This document shows, in pieces, positions 10,735 to 19,124 of a stretch of DNA of 64,000 nt. A program made the position numbers and the translations under genes. Numbering within the stretch: position 1 is the first letter of the stretch; each line of letters begins with the position of its first letter. Under the pieces are notes generated by a model. It searched no databases. It was not told the origin of the DNA and worked only from the letters and a program-made list of their open reading frames with translations. This DNA is from Thiobacillus sp. (GTDB lineage: Bacteria > Pseudomonadota > Gammaproteobacteria > Burkholderiales > Thiobacillaceae): contig NZ_JAUYRI010000024.1 of NCBI RefSeq assembly GCF_030696885.1, positions 62,001-126,000 of the forward strand, read 5' to 3'.

Positions 10735-10765
10735 AAAAAAGCCGACCCTGTGGGTCGGCTTTTTT
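10735..10765. terminator. Bidirectional terminator between ntrC and grxD
   Basis: A six-A run, an 8-bp stem GCCGACCC/GGGTCGGC with a three-base loop, and a six-T run form a symmetric intrinsic terminator. It can serve both ntrC (plus) and grxD (minus), which converge here. Confidence 0.93.
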
Positions 10766-10781
10766 ACGCGTGTGGGTTGCT

Positions 10782-11102
10782 TCAGGCGGCTTGCGCTTCT
10801 TCCAGCAATTTCTGGATTTCGCCCTTCTGGTACATCTCGATCATGATGTCGGACCCCCCGATCAGCTCGCCCTTGACGTAGAGCTGCGGGAAGGTCGGCC
10901 AGTTGGCGTAGTACTTCAGGTTCTCGAAAATTTCCGGATCGGCGAGCACGTTCACCGCCAGAAAATCCTTCACGCCGCAGGCCTGCAGCACTTGGGCCGC
11001 GCGCGACGAAAAGCCGCACTGCGGAAACTGGGGGGTGCCTTTCATATACAGCACGACGGTATTGCTGGTGACTTGCTCACGAATGCGGTCTAGCGCGGTC
11101 AT
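10782..11102 (-). CDS. grxD: Monothiol glutaredoxin (Grx4/GrxD type)
   Basis: A 106-residue CGFS-type glutaredoxin with its active-site Cys29 in PQCGFS. The glutathione-binding residues in WPTFPQLYVKGELIGGSDI are conserved. Proteins of this class bind a [2Fe-2S] cluster with glutathione and a BolA partner, and work in Fe-S delivery and iron sensing rather than classical disulfide reduction. The length equals the bacterial family. It is the distal gene of the minus-strand run and is followed by a good terminator. Confidence 0.95.
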   Translation of the reverse strand: MTALDRIREQVTSNTVVLYMKGTPQFPQCGFSSRAAQVLQACGVKDFLAVNVLADPEIFENLKYYANWPTFPQLYVKGELIGGSDIMIEMYQKGEIQKLLEEAQAA

Positions 11103-11164
11103 CTTGGGCTCCTGATAATACTTGACTGGAATAGTCGGGAATTATACCCGTGACGGGGCTGCCG

Positions 11165-12262
11165 TCAAGCGGCTTTGGGGGTGCGCTGCAACGGGCTGAT
11201 GAACGCCTTGTGGAACAGATGCGGAATCAGCAGGTACGCGGGCATGCGCAGCCAGTGGGCACGGACGAAGGCGGCCAGCCGTGCGGCGGGGGTGTAGGCA
11301 TCGGCGCAGCTCGCATGGTCGGGCGCCAGCACGCGGGTGAAAATGCGGTCCATCAGCGCGCGGGTGACGCGGCCGGGCGCATGGACATCGAGTGCGACTA
11401 TCACGCTGTCGGGCACCGGCGTATCGAGGAAATGCCGCGCATAGCGCAGCGCGTAATACAGCGAACGACCGAGCTGCAGTTCATCGGCGCGCGTGACCAG
11501 GCGCGTCCAGAAGCCCGCGTCGTCGGACGCATCGCGCAGCAGCAGATCGAGGTCGGTCAGGTCGCGCAGGCCGTGCGGCAATTCGCCGTCATGGAACACA
11601 TGGGTGGCCGAATGCAGGATGCGGTCTTCCGGTGCCAGCACCTGGACGCCCGGCAGGCCGTCGACGGGGACGGCGCGTCTGTGCAGCAGTGCCGTGTCCG
11701 GGTGGTAGCGCGCGGTCTCGGGCAGGATGGCATGGTGCAGGTCGATCACGGTGTCGCGCTGCACATGCTGCAGCGGCGGGATTTCATGCATCCAGCGGCG
11801 GTAGTAGCGCTTGTCGTATTCGGACAGGCCGCTGGCGTGCCAGCCGGCCAGCATCAGCGCCGACTCTGCCCGCGCCAGCTGTTCGCGCGGCACCAGCAGG
11901 TCGATGTCATTGAACAGGCGGCCCTCGGCCGCGGGCAGGCCGGCGGCGACATAGGCTGCGCCTTTCAGCACGATCAGCGGACAGTCGAGATCACGCAGCG
12001 CGCGGCGCACTTGCTGCAGTTCCCAGCGTACGGCGACTTGCTGCTTGGCGGCCAGCGTTTCGGCGGCCTCGAAATGCCAGCGTGCCGCCGCCGGAATGGC
12101 GGACGTCAGTTCGTTCCGGCGGAAGCGATGCGCCAGCCGCGCCAGCAGGCCGGCAGCGCGCGCCTGCCGCACCAGCACGTCCCACTCGCTCATGGAATAG
12201 CGGGCGATCGACCCGGGCGTGCGCAGCGTACGGGCCAGCAGGGTGTCGGAGAGGGGCAACAT
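11165..12262 (-). CDS. Nucleotidyltransferase-family protein of the HprK-like/PqqD-like operon
   Basis: A 365-residue protein resembling the uncharacterised nucleotidyltransferase family NTP_transf_5 (PF14907). Near residues 120-150 it has LIVLKGAAYVAAGLPAAEG followed by RLFNDIDLLVP. The latter is a nucleotidyltransferase-type metal-binding DxD (NDID) after a Lys-Gly turn. The rest is helical with no membrane segments. The ATG at 12262 is one base beyond the stop of the HprK-like gene, so it is surely cotranscribed. The substrate is unknown; a nucleotide transfer onto a protein or small molecule handled by the operon is an inference. Four genes in this order suggest one shared pathway. Confidence 0.72.
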   Translation of the reverse strand: MLPLSDTLLARTLRTPGSIARYSMSEWDVLVRQARAAGLLARLAHRFRRNELTSAIPAAARWHFEAAETLAAKQQVAVRWELQQVRRALRDLDCPLIVLKGAAYVAAGLPAAEGRLFNDIDLLVPREQLARAESALMLAGWHASGLSEYDKRYYRRWMHEIPPLQHVQRDTVIDLHHAILPETARYHPDTALLHRRAVPVDGLPGVQVLAPEDRILHSATHVFHDGELPHGLRDLTDLDLLLRDASDDAGFWTRLVTRADELQLGRSLYYALRYARHFLDTPVPDSVIVALDVHAPGRVTRALMDRIFTRVLAPDHASCADAYTPAARLAAFVRAHWLRMPAYLLIPHLFHKAFISPLQRTPKAA

Positions 12263-12263
12263 G

Positions 12264-13184
12264 TCAGGGGGCGCGCCGCTCGGCAAGGCGATCAAACTCG
12301 GCGACCGCCTCGCTCAGATCGCCATAGTGGAAATCGAAGCACTGCGTCTGGTCGATCAGGGCGGCGCCGACGCGGAAACCGTCGGCGCCCAGGTGGCTGT
12401 AGTTGAACGCGTTCTGCGCCAGAAACATGAAGGTCTGCGCCTGCGAGCGCGGTGTGAGCGTGGCCGGTGCGCCGGCTTCCCATTTTGGAAAGATCACCCA
12501 GCCGGGACGCGCCGTTTCGTGCTGGCGCAGCACGCTGTCGCGTGGCGGACGCATGTGGGCGACCGTGCCCTTGATGGTGTCGTGTGAGGCGCGGTTGATG
12601 TAGACGTTCGGCTCAAACTGGCGGATTACGTCAATCGACTGGTTCTTCAGGCTGACCGGACGCGGCAAGGGCTGGATCAGGCCAGTCTTGCGATTGATCA
12701 GGGTCAGTTCGTCGGAGAGCAGGCGCCAGCCCGACAGCACCAGACCTGCGGTCAGCGTGCTTTTGCCAGATCCGGGTGGCGCCGGCAGGATCGCCGCCAT
12801 GCCGTGCTTCTCAACGACGGCGGCATGAATGATGAGGTACTGGTGCGCCTGGGTCGACACGCACCAGTTGAGCCCCCATTCCAGCATCGGAAACGCCTGG
12901 TCGCGCGGCAGCGGTTTGAACGGCTGCCTGCCGTCAAAGTTGAACGCAACCTGCGGCCGCAGCCAGCGGCGCAGCGTGGGCGGCGGGTTCACGCTGACGT
13001 GAAAATCGGCGAAGGCCTCGTGGGCGTTGCGCACCTCGAATTGGCCGTAGAGTTCGGTCAGGCCTTCGGCTACAAAAGGAATGCGCGACTGCACGCGCAG
13101 CGAGAATGGTCCGGTGCGCAGCCAGACACCGGCGCCGGCCAGTTGCCGACGCAACTCGGCAGGAGGCAGTTGCAGCAGTTTCAT
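12264..13184 (-). CDS. HPr kinase-related P-loop kinase (HprK-rel-A type)
   Basis: A 306-residue protein with the P-loop ILPAPPGSGKSTLTAGL (Walker A at 135-143) preceded by HAAVVEKHG, the layout of the HPr kinase/phosphorylase C-terminal domain. SGWRLLSDELTL after the P-loop matches the second HprK block. The HprK N-terminal domain is absent and no HPr or PTS gene is nearby. Members of this relative family are known from small gene sets with a PqqD-like and a nucleotidyltransferase protein. The substrate is unproven. Its start overlaps the PqqD-like stop (ATGA). Confidence 0.78.
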   Translation of the reverse strand: MKLLQLPPAELRRQLAGAGVWLRTGPFSLRVQSRIPFVAEGLTELYGQFEVRNAHEAFADFHVSVNPPPTLRRWLRPQVAFNFDGRQPFKPLPRDQAFPMLEWGLNWCVSTQAHQYLIIHAAVVEKHGMAAILPAPPGSGKSTLTAGLVLSGWRLLSDELTLINRKTGLIQPLPRPVSLKNQSIDVIRQFEPNVYINRASHDTIKGTVAHMRPPRDSVLRQHETARPGWVIFPKWEAGAPATLTPRSQAQTFMFLAQNAFNYSHLGADGFRVGAALIDQTQCFDFHYGDLSEAVAEFDRLAERRAP

Positions 13185-13453
13185 GCGGATTCCAGCAGAC
13201 CGGCTTTGCGCAGGCTGTCGAGTGTGTCTGAAACCACCTCATGCAGCTGCGGCGTGTTTTCCACGCTCAGCCGTTCTGCAAGCAGCCCGGCAAGCATTGT
13301 TGCATGGCAGCCGGGGTGGTCGCGACAGATCTGGTAGAGCGTCAGGGTCAGCGGCTTGAGATAGTGGGTGTCGCCCGACGCCGCATCGTAGACGACCGCT
13401 TCATCCCCCCAGCATTTCAGCAGGCGTGGCGGGGCCGTTGCAGCCTGCGTCAT
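13181..13453 (-). CDS. PqqD-like small protein
   Basis: A 90-residue protein with the PqqD-type winged-helix pattern: an early strand pair (EAVVYDAASGDTHYLKP), a helical middle and a C-terminal helix ending LDSLRKAGLL. In known systems PqqD-like domains bind leader peptides and present them to modifying enzymes. Here it sits between an exported Cys-rich protein and an HprK-like kinase, four bases after the former and overlapping the latter. That placement makes peptide recognition a reasonable inference. No radical SAM enzyme is present, so the modification would not be PQQ-like. Confidence 0.75.
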   Translation of the reverse strand: MTQAATAPPRLLKCWGDEAVVYDAASGDTHYLKPLTLTLYQICRDHPGCHATMLAGLLAERLSVENTPQLHEVVSDTLDSLRKAGLLESA

Positions 13454-13457
13454 CGCA

Positions 13458-14096
13458 TCAGTTCAGCGGGCAGCCGCGCTCGTTCAGCATCACGAGCGAA
13501 TCCATCAGTGCTGCGCCGTTGTGCATGTTGGCTTGGAACAGGTTGATGATTTCACCGGAGGTGTAGCCGTAATTGACGTTCGGGTGCGCAGCATTCAGCA
13601 GCGCGGCCACGGCATGGAATCCCAGGTTGGGGGAAATGGGATCGGGGCCGATCTTGCCGATCGCATTGCCATTCGGCTTAGCCTGGCAATTGCCGCCATC
13701 GGCGTCGCCGTAACCTTCGCCGCCGCCACGCAGCCCCAGCACCTGAAGCAGCGTATAGGGCTTGTTGTTTTGGGGGTTGATGTATTGCGTCACCCCAAAC
13801 ACCGTATTGAAGATGTCATCCGGGCTGAAACCGGTGGCAGCCCAGGAATCGAGGTGCTGGCATTGCATCCAGTAGCCCGGGGTGCAGCCATCGCAGGTGA
13901 CCTTGGGTGCCGACAGGTTGCCGGATGCCATGCCGGAGATGGTGCACTGGTTGGCCCACACCGGCCGGCTGGCCAGCGTGAACACGGCGCCGGCGCCGAG
14001 CGCAGCGCCTGCCAGTTTGCGGCGACCGGGGTTGATGGCGTCGCTTTGCGGTGCCTCGGACGGGTTATCCTGGTTTTCGGGTGTGCGGTCAGACAT
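13458..14096 (-). CDS. Tat-exported Cys-containing protein of unknown function
   Basis: A 212-residue protein whose N-terminal 24 residues are polar and acidic. A twin-arginine segment GRRKLAGAALGAG (Arg25, Arg26), a hydrophobic stretch and a likely signal-peptidase site after VWA (Ala49) follow. The mature part has six cysteines (51, 68, 71, 79, 137, 209), four of them in the first 31 mature residues as C...CxxC...C. The rest is Gly/Asn-rich with no domain I recognise. As first gene of an operon with PqqD-like, HprK-like and nucleotidyltransferase genes, it may be the protein the others modify, or simply an exported partner. Tat export suggests it folds or acquires a cofactor before transport. 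Confidence 0.7.
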   Translation of the reverse strand: MSDRTPENQDNPSEAPQSDAINPGRRKLAGAALGAGAVFTLASRPVWANQCTISGMASGNLSAPKVTCDGCTPGYWMQCQHLDSWAATGFSPDDIFNTVFGVTQYINPQNNKPYTLLQVLGLRGGGEGYGDADGGNCQAKPNGNAIGKIGPDPISPNLGFHAVAALLNAAHPNVNYGYTSGEIINLFQANMHNGAALMDSLVMLNERGCPLN

Positions 14097-14231
14097 GACT
14101 AGCCTCGATATGATCTTGGGTTCAATGTAGATGCAGCAAGAATCGCACCAATATACAGTGAACCGTCCAAAATGCCCATTACACGCGGCCTTGATCGGTG
14201 CGAACCGGATCGGCAGCGGATCAAGTGTAAA

Positions 14232-15074
14232 TTATTCCGACACTACCGCGCCGCTGACGCGCAGGATGCCAGCGAGGTCCGGCCAGCTCTGCACGCAGAC
14301 GTAGCCGCCACACTCCAGCAGGGCGACGACCGCCTCCGCCTGGTCGTGACCGTGCTCCAGCAGCAGGGTGCCGCCGGGTTCGAGGTGGGTCCGCGCGGCG
14401 GTAATCAGATGTCGCAGGTCGTCGAGCCCGTCATTGCCGGCGGCGAGCGCGCCGATTGGCTCGAAACGCACGTCGCCGCGCGTCAGATGCGGGTCGGCGG
14501 CAGGGACGTAGGGCGGGTTGCTGACAATGAGGTCGAAGTGCCGGCCGGCGAGCGCGTCAAACCAGTCGCTGGCCAGAAACGCGACGCGGGCGTCGAGGAT
14601 TCCGGCATTGTGTCGGGCGATGGTCAGCGCCGCTGCCGAACGGTCCACCGCCGTCACACGCGCATGCGGACGTTCCAGCGCCAGCGTGATGGCGATGCAG
14701 CCGCTGCCGGTGCCGAGATCGAGCACGTTCAGGGCCTGGTTGGCCGGAATGCGCGCCAGTGCGAGGTCGACCAGCAGTTCGGTGTCGGGGCGTGGAATCA
14801 GCACGTCGGGCGAAACCTGGAAAGGCCGCCCATAGAACTCGCGTGTGCCCACAAGGTAGGCAATGGGTTCGCCCGCCAGTCGACGGGCCAGCAGGCCCTC
14901 GAAGGGCGTGATCTGCGTTTCGGCCAGCGGGTCGGTGTCGTGCGCGATCAGCCAGGCCGGCGTCACATTCCAGGCAAACGCCGCCAGCACGCGGGCTTCC
15001 AGCCGCGCTGTCCGTGTGTCCAGACCGAGCGCAGCGGCGAGTTGACGGCTGGCGGCGCCGAGGCAGTCGGCCAC
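14232..15074 (-). CDS. prmC: Release factor glutamine methyltransferase PrmC
   Basis: A 280-residue SAM-dependent enzyme that methylates the glutamine of the GGQ motif in release factors. The SAM-binding motif LDLGTGSGCIAI and the substrate-glutamine motif IVSNPPY are both present, with the N-terminal helical domain of PrmC before them. I choose the GTG at 15074, which gives the family length. A second in-frame GTG at 15125 would add 17 residues, overlap prfA by 8 bases and translate through a simple repeat, so it is less likely. Following prfA is the normal context. Confidence 0.92.
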   Translation of the reverse strand: MADCLGAASRQLAAALGLDTRTARLEARVLAAFAWNVTPAWLIAHDTDPLAETQITPFEGLLARRLAGEPIAYLVGTREFYGRPFQVSPDVLIPRPDTELLVDLALARIPANQALNVLDLGTGSGCIAITLALERPHARVTAVDRSAAALTIARHNAGILDARVAFLASDWFDALAGRHFDLIVSNPPYVPAADPHLTRGDVRFEPIGALAAGNDGLDDLRHLITAARTHLEPGGTLLLEHGHDQAEAVVALLECGGYVCVQSWPDLAGILRVSGAVVSE

Positions 15075-15086
15075 CGTTAGCGGCCC

Positions 15087-15110
15087 TGACCCCTGACCCC
15101 TGACCCCTGA
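15087..15110. repeat. TGACCCC heptamer repeat between prfA and prmC
   Basis: Three full copies of TGACCCC plus a fourth partial copy occupy the short gap between the prfA stop and the prmC start. The array may act as, or interfere with, the prmC ribosome site, since in the sense strand it reads GGGGTCA repeatedly. Confidence 0.85.
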
Positions 15111-15117
15111 ATCCTGC

Positions 15118-16197
15118 TTACTCACCCGACAGCGTGGCCAGCAGCTCGGCCTGATGCTCGGCCGCCAGCGCATCGAGCAGCTCGGTCAGGTCGCCGTCCA
15201 TCACTGCGTCGATCTTGTACAGCGTGAGGTTGATGCGGTGGTCGGTGATGCGGCCCTGCGGAAAATTGTAAGTGCGGATGCGGTCGGAGCGGTCGCCGCT
15301 GCCGATCAGGCTTTTGCGGGCGCTCGCCTCGGCGGCGTGCTGCGCCTGCAGTTCGCGGTCCTTCAGGCGCGCGGCCAGCACGCTCATGGCTTGCGCCTTG
15401 TTCTTGTGCTGCGAGCGGTCGTCCTGGCATTCGACCACCAGCCCCGTGGGCAGGTGGGTGATGCGCACCGCCGAATCGGTCTTGTTGATGTGCTGGCCAC
15501 CCGCGCCGGACGCGCGGTAGGTGTCGATGCGCAGGTCGGCCGGATTGATGTCGATTTCGCCGACCTCGTCGGCTTCCGGCATCACGGCCACGGTGCAGGC
15601 CGAAGTGTGGATGCGGCCCTGCGATTCGGTTTCCGGCACGCGCTGCACGCGGTGGCCGCCGGATTCGAACTTCAGCCGCGAATACGCGCCGTGGCCGACG
15701 ATGCGGATGATGGCTTCCTTGTAGCCGCCGACTTCGCCGGGGTTATCCGACACGATCTCGACCTTCCAGCCGCAGCGCTCGGCGTAGCGGGTGTACATGC
15801 GCAGGAGGTTGCCGGCGAACAGCGCCGACTCGTCGCCGCCGGTGCCGGCGCGGATTTCCAGGAAGATGTTGCGCTCGTCGTTGGGGTCTTTCGGCAATAG
15901 CGCGGTTTGCAGTTCAGTTTCCAGTCGGCCGATTTTTGCCTCGCAGTCGGCCAGTTCGGCTTCGGCGAGTTCGCGCATGTCCGGGTCTTCGAGCATGCCG
16001 CGGGCGGATTTCTGGTCCGCTTCAAGCTCTTTGTAAGTGCGGTAAAGCGCCACCACCGGGGTGAGGTCGGCGTGCTCGCGGGTCAGCTTGCGGTAGCGGT
16101 CCATGTCGCCGGCGATTTCCGGTTGCGACAGCAAGGCGTCGAGTTCCTCCAGTCGCTCGTCGGCACGAGCGAGCTTGTCGGCCAGCGAGGCCTTCAT
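15118..16197 (-). CDS. prfA: Peptide chain release factor 1
   Basis: A 359-residue class I release factor reading UAA and UAG. Domain 3 carries the catalytic GGQ in [20 protein letters not shown], whose Gln is the target of PrmC encoded just downstream. The codon-recognition domain precedes it, and the standard C-terminal helix with [13 protein letters not shown] follows. Length and order (hemA-prfA-prmC) match most proteobacteria. The gap to hemA is 13 bases, so the three are probably one transcript. Confidence 0.97.
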   Translation of the reverse strand: MKASLADKLARADERLEELDALLSQPEIAGDMDRYRKLTREHADLTPVVALYRTYKELEADQKSARGMLEDPDMRELAEAELADCEAKIGRLETELQTALLPKDPNDERNIFLEIRAGTGGDESALFAGNLLRMYTRYAERCGWKVEIVSDNPGEVGGYKEAIIRIVGHGAYSRLKFESGGHRVQRVPETESQGRIHTSACTVAVMPEADEVGEIDINPADLRIDTYRASGAGGQHINKTDSAVRITHLPTGLVVECQDDRSQHKNKAQAMSVLAARLKDRELQAQHAAEASARKSLIGSGDRSDRIRTYNFPQGRITDHRINLTLYKIDAVMDGDLTELLDALAAEHQAELLATLSGE

Positions 16198-16210
16198 TTC
16201 TCAGTCTCCC

Positions 16211-17464
16211 TCAATTGTCTCGGCTCAGCCCGTACAGCTGGCTGATCAGGCGGGCGATCTGGTCGCGCTCGTCGCGCGGGGCGTGGCTGAGCGCGTGGGT
16301 CGGCGCGTGCAGCAGCTTGTTGGACAAGGCGTGGCTCATCGCCTCGATCACCGCGCGCGGGTCTTCGCCGCGCGCCAGCGCCTTTTCGGCCTTCTCGATT
16401 TCATGGCGGCGATGACGCTCGGCGCTGTCGCGCAAGGAACGGATCACCGGCACCAGTTCGCGGCCTTCCATCCAGTGCACAAAATTCTCGACGCTGGTTT
16501 CAATAATGGCCTCGGCCTGCGCCACCTGCGCCACGCGGTTGTCCATGCCTTCGCGCACCACCTGGCCGAGGTCGTCCACGCTATACAAAAACACATCATC
16601 CATGTCGGCGACTTCGGCCTCGACGTCGCGCGGCACGGCGAGGTCGACGATGAAGATCGGCCGGTGGCGGCGCTGCTTGATCGCACGCTCCAGCATGCCC
16701 TTGCCGAGGATGGGCAGCGGGCTCGCGGTCGAGGTGATGATGATGTCGTAATGGGGCAGCTCATCCGGCAGGTCGGTGAGCGGAATGACTCCGGCGTTGA
16801 AGCGTTCGGCCAGCGGGCGTGCGCGCTCGGCGGTGCGGTTGGCGACGGTCATCTTGCGCGGATGCTGCCCGGCGAAGTGGGTGATGCACAACTCGATCAT
16901 CTCGCCGGCGCCGATGAACAGGCAGGCCTGGTCCCGGATGCTGGGGAAGATGCGCTCGGCGAGCCGCACCGCGGCGGCGGCCATCGACACCGAATTGGCG
17001 CCGATTTCGGTGCTGCTGCGCACTTCCTTGGCGACCGAGAAGGTGCGCTGAAACAGCTTGTGCAGCAACAGGCCCAGCGTGCCGGCGTCCTCGGCCGCCT
17101 GCACGGCCTGCTTCATCTGGCCGAGGATCTGTGTTTCGCCGAGCACCATCGAGTCGAGTCCGGCGGCGACGCGGAAGGCGTGCTGCGCGGCTTTCTCGCG
17201 CGGCAGCGCATACAAGTAAGGTGCGAGCTCGCGCCGTTCGATATGGTGGAAATCGGCCAGCCATTGCGCCACCTCGTCGGGGGCGGGCGTGTTGACATAC
17301 AGCTCGGTGCGGTTGCAGGTCGACAGGATCGCGACTTCGGACGCGCGCCGGCTTTGCGTCAGTTCATGCAGCGCCTGCACCAGCTTTTCGGGGCCGAACG
17401 CGACCTGCTCGCGGATCGCGAGCGGTGCGGTGTGGTGGTTGACCCCGAGGGTGAGAAGCTGCAT
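16211..17464 (-). CDS. hemA: Glutamyl-tRNA reductase
   Basis: A 417-residue enzyme reducing glutamyl-tRNA to glutamate-1-semialdehyde, the first step of tetrapyrrole synthesis by the C5 route. The active-site Cys50 lies in [11 protein letters not shown] and the NADPH domain has IGAGEM; the C-terminal dimerisation helix is present. Demand for tetrapyrrole is high here because dsrAB need sirohaem and dsrJ needs haem c. There is no overlap with the neighbouring dioxygenase gene. Confidence 0.96.
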   Translation of the reverse strand: MQLLTLGVNHHTAPLAIREQVAFGPEKLVQALHELTQSRRASEVAILSTCNRTELYVNTPAPDEVAQWLADFHHIERRELAPYLYALPREKAAQHAFRVAAGLDSMVLGETQILGQMKQAVQAAEDAGTLGLLLHKLFQRTFSVAKEVRSSTEIGANSVSMAAAAVRLAERIFPSIRDQACLFIGAGEMIELCITHFAGQHPRKMTVANRTAERARPLAERFNAGVIPLTDLPDELPHYDIIITSTASPLPILGKGMLERAIKQRRHRPIFIVDLAVPRDVEAEVADMDDVFLYSVDDLGQVVREGMDNRVAQVAQAEAIIETSVENFVHWMEGRELVPVIRSLRDSAERHRRHEIEKAEKALARGEDPRAVIEAMSHALSNKLLHAPTHALSHAPRDERDQIARLISQLYGLSRDN

Positions 17465-17514
17465 GACGGCAGATGGCCGAAAAATGAAGACCGCTATTTT
17501 ACTTTACCCGCCGC

Positions 17515-18471
17515 CTAAGCTGGGCGCGCAGGGAAGTTCAGGCGGTCGTAATAGCGGCCGCGATAGAGCAGGCGGCGGTGTTCCGGCGAATCGGAAAATG
17601 CGCTACGGGTGTGCAGCACGTTGTTGCAGAGGAGGCCCATGCCGGGTTGCAGGCGCGCGGTCAGGATGTATTCGGAGCCGGCGAGGATGTCGGCCAGGAC
17701 CTTGACTGCCGCTTGCGTCGCCGTGTCGGCCTTCCACACGATCGAGCGGGTGCGTGCAGTGTAGCGCATGGTCAGAAAGCCCAATTCGGGATCGACCGCG
17801 AACACCGGGCCGCTCTGCTCGGCACGGGCAATTGATGGATTATGGCCCGGCGATTGCTCCCTCGCCCCCTGGGAGAGGGTTGGGGAGAGGGGTGACTCGT
17901 CCATGCGCGCGGGAATGGTCATCGCGTCGGGCTGCATCAAGGCGGCGATGTAATCGGGATTGGCGTCACGCAGCTGGATGTAGGCGATCTCGTGGTCGAG
18001 CAGCGCGTTCTCACCGCCAGCCTCGGCGTCCTGCACGCAGTGCAGCATCATCCCAAGAATGCGGCGGTCGAGCGTGTTGTAGTAGCCGTCGGTGTGCCAG
18101 TTGATCGGCTTGTGGGTGTAGGGAATAAAGTCGCCGCGCACGCCGCTGTCTTCGTCGGCGGCCGGGGTGATGCTGGACAGCCCGTCTTCGTCGGCCAGGT
18201 AGTTGCCTTCGAGCCGCACCAGGCCGAGTTGCTGGCCGAGTTGTCTGGGGATCGACTTGTCGGCGGCGGCCAGGTGCGGCGCGCTGTAGATCACCATGTT
18301 GGCGCGTGCGCAGCACGCTTCGAGGGCGGAAATTTCCGCGGTCGTGAGATGGCGTGGATCGGCCAGCGGCACGATCAGTTCGTCAACGCTGCGCGGATAT
18401 GCGGCGAGCCTGGCGTCGCGCCAGGCGCGGTAGCCGGATTCGTTGGCGAGATCGAAAGGGGACGCGGCCAA
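17515..18471 (-). CDS. TauD/TfdA-like Fe(II)/2-oxoglutarate dioxygenase
   Basis: About 318 residues with the metal-binding facial triad of this superfamily: HTD (His126, Asp128) in INWHTDGYYN and a distal His in CNNVLHTRSAF. The 2-oxoglutarate-binding Arg lies in HRRLLYRGRYYDRLN. The substrate is unknown; relatives act on sulfonates and other small molecules. I place the start at the TTG at 18471, four bases after the stop of the upstream gene; a longer start at 18528 would overlap that gene. Residues around 205-235 come from a REP-like repeat inserted in frame (17856-17895), so that loop is absent from the core fold. Confidence 0.75.
   Translation of the reverse strand: MAASPFDLANESGYRAWRDARLAAYPRSVDELIVPLADPRHLTTAEISALEACCARANMVIYSAPHLAAADKSIPRQLGQQLGLVRLEGNYLADEDGLSSITPAADEDSGVRGDFIPYTHKPINWHTDGYYNTLDRRILGMMLHCVQDAEAGGENALLDHEIAYIQLRDANPDYIAALMQPDAMTIPARMDESPLSPTLSQGAREQSPGHNPSIARAEQSGPVFAVDPELGFLTMRYTARTRSIVWKADTATQAAVKVLADILAGSEYILTARLQPGMGLLCNNVLHTRSAFSDSPEHRRLLYRGRYYDRLNFPARPA
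17856..17895. repeat. REP-like GC-rich repeat inside the dioxygenase gene
   Basis: The stretch with CTCGCCCCCTGGGAGAGGG followed by TTGGGGAGAGGGG is of the CCCTCTCCC / GGGAGAGGG kind dispersed between genes of many proteobacteria. Here it lies within an open reading frame and is translated as SPLSPTLSQGARE-like sequence, apparently without breaking the frame. Confidence 0.6.
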
Positions 18472-18475
18472 GGAT

Positions 18476-19096
18476 TTATTCCGGCGGCAGCATGTCCGGT
18501 GAACCAAAGCCCCGCTTGACTGGTGCATCGGACAGCAGGCCCTTGAAGCTTTTGCGCACCGTGCCCATCATTTCGGGCATCTCGATGTCCATGATCTGGT
18601 CCATGATCCAGGTCTTGTCGCTATCGCCCATCTCGTCGCGGATCTGCAGGCTGAGGAAGCGCAGCGCCGGGAAGCTGGCTTTTTCCTCATCCGGGAACTC
18701 GAACTCGGCGTAGTCGTTGAAGCGGCGGTTCAGAAAGTCGATGAACTCCGCCTTGAAATTGCGATTGCCGTCCGGGCCGACCACGCTGATGATGTTTTCT
18801 TCCATCAGTTCGCCCAGCCGCTTGGCCACCGCCTGCAGCACCGCGGTGCGGCGCTCCGGCGTCAGCGTAGCGTAGGCCATACGGTCGCAGTAGTGCACCA
18901 GGAAAGCGAGGAATTCGGCGATCAGCTTGAAGCCGCGCGCCGGCGTGATGATGTCGTAGTTTTCGCGGCCGAGGTTGTCCACCGCCTTGTCGGCGACGCG
19001 CCAAGTGGTGGTGGCCACCGCAGTGGCGATTTCCTCGGCGCTGCGCTCGCCGTCTTTCTTGAACCAGATGGTGCGGACTCTGACGGGTTTGACCAT
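18476..19096 (-). CDS. Conserved-looking 206-residue protein of unknown function
   Basis: A 206-residue soluble protein starting MVKPVRVRTIWFKKDGERSA, with a strong AAGGAGC ribosome site before the ATG at 19096. It is mostly helical and charged, without signal peptide, membrane segment or metal motif; a single Cys occurs in FLVHYCDRM. I do not recognise a family. It lies between a sulfurtransferase gene and a TauD-like dioxygenase in the gene set divergent from dsr, which hints at a link to sulfur metabolism but nothing more. Confidence 0.75.
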   Translation of the reverse strand: MVKPVRVRTIWFKKDGERSAEEIATAVATTTWRVADKAVDNLGRENYDIITPARGFKLIAEFLAFLVHYCDRMAYATLTPERRTAVLQAVAKRLGELMEENIISVVGPDGNRNFKAEFIDFLNRRFNDYAEFEFPDEEKASFPALRFLSLQIRDEMGDSDKTWIMDQIMDIEMPEMMGTVRKSFKGLLSDAPVKRGFGSPDMLPPE

Positions 19097-19124
19097 GGTG
19101 TGCTCCTTACTATGCAGCGGTGCG

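Noticed and set aside
17515-18528. Longer start (18528) for the TauD-like gene
   Set aside because: It would overlap the upstream gene by more than 50 bases and its extra residues resemble no family N-terminus; TTG at 18471 fits the gene spacing.
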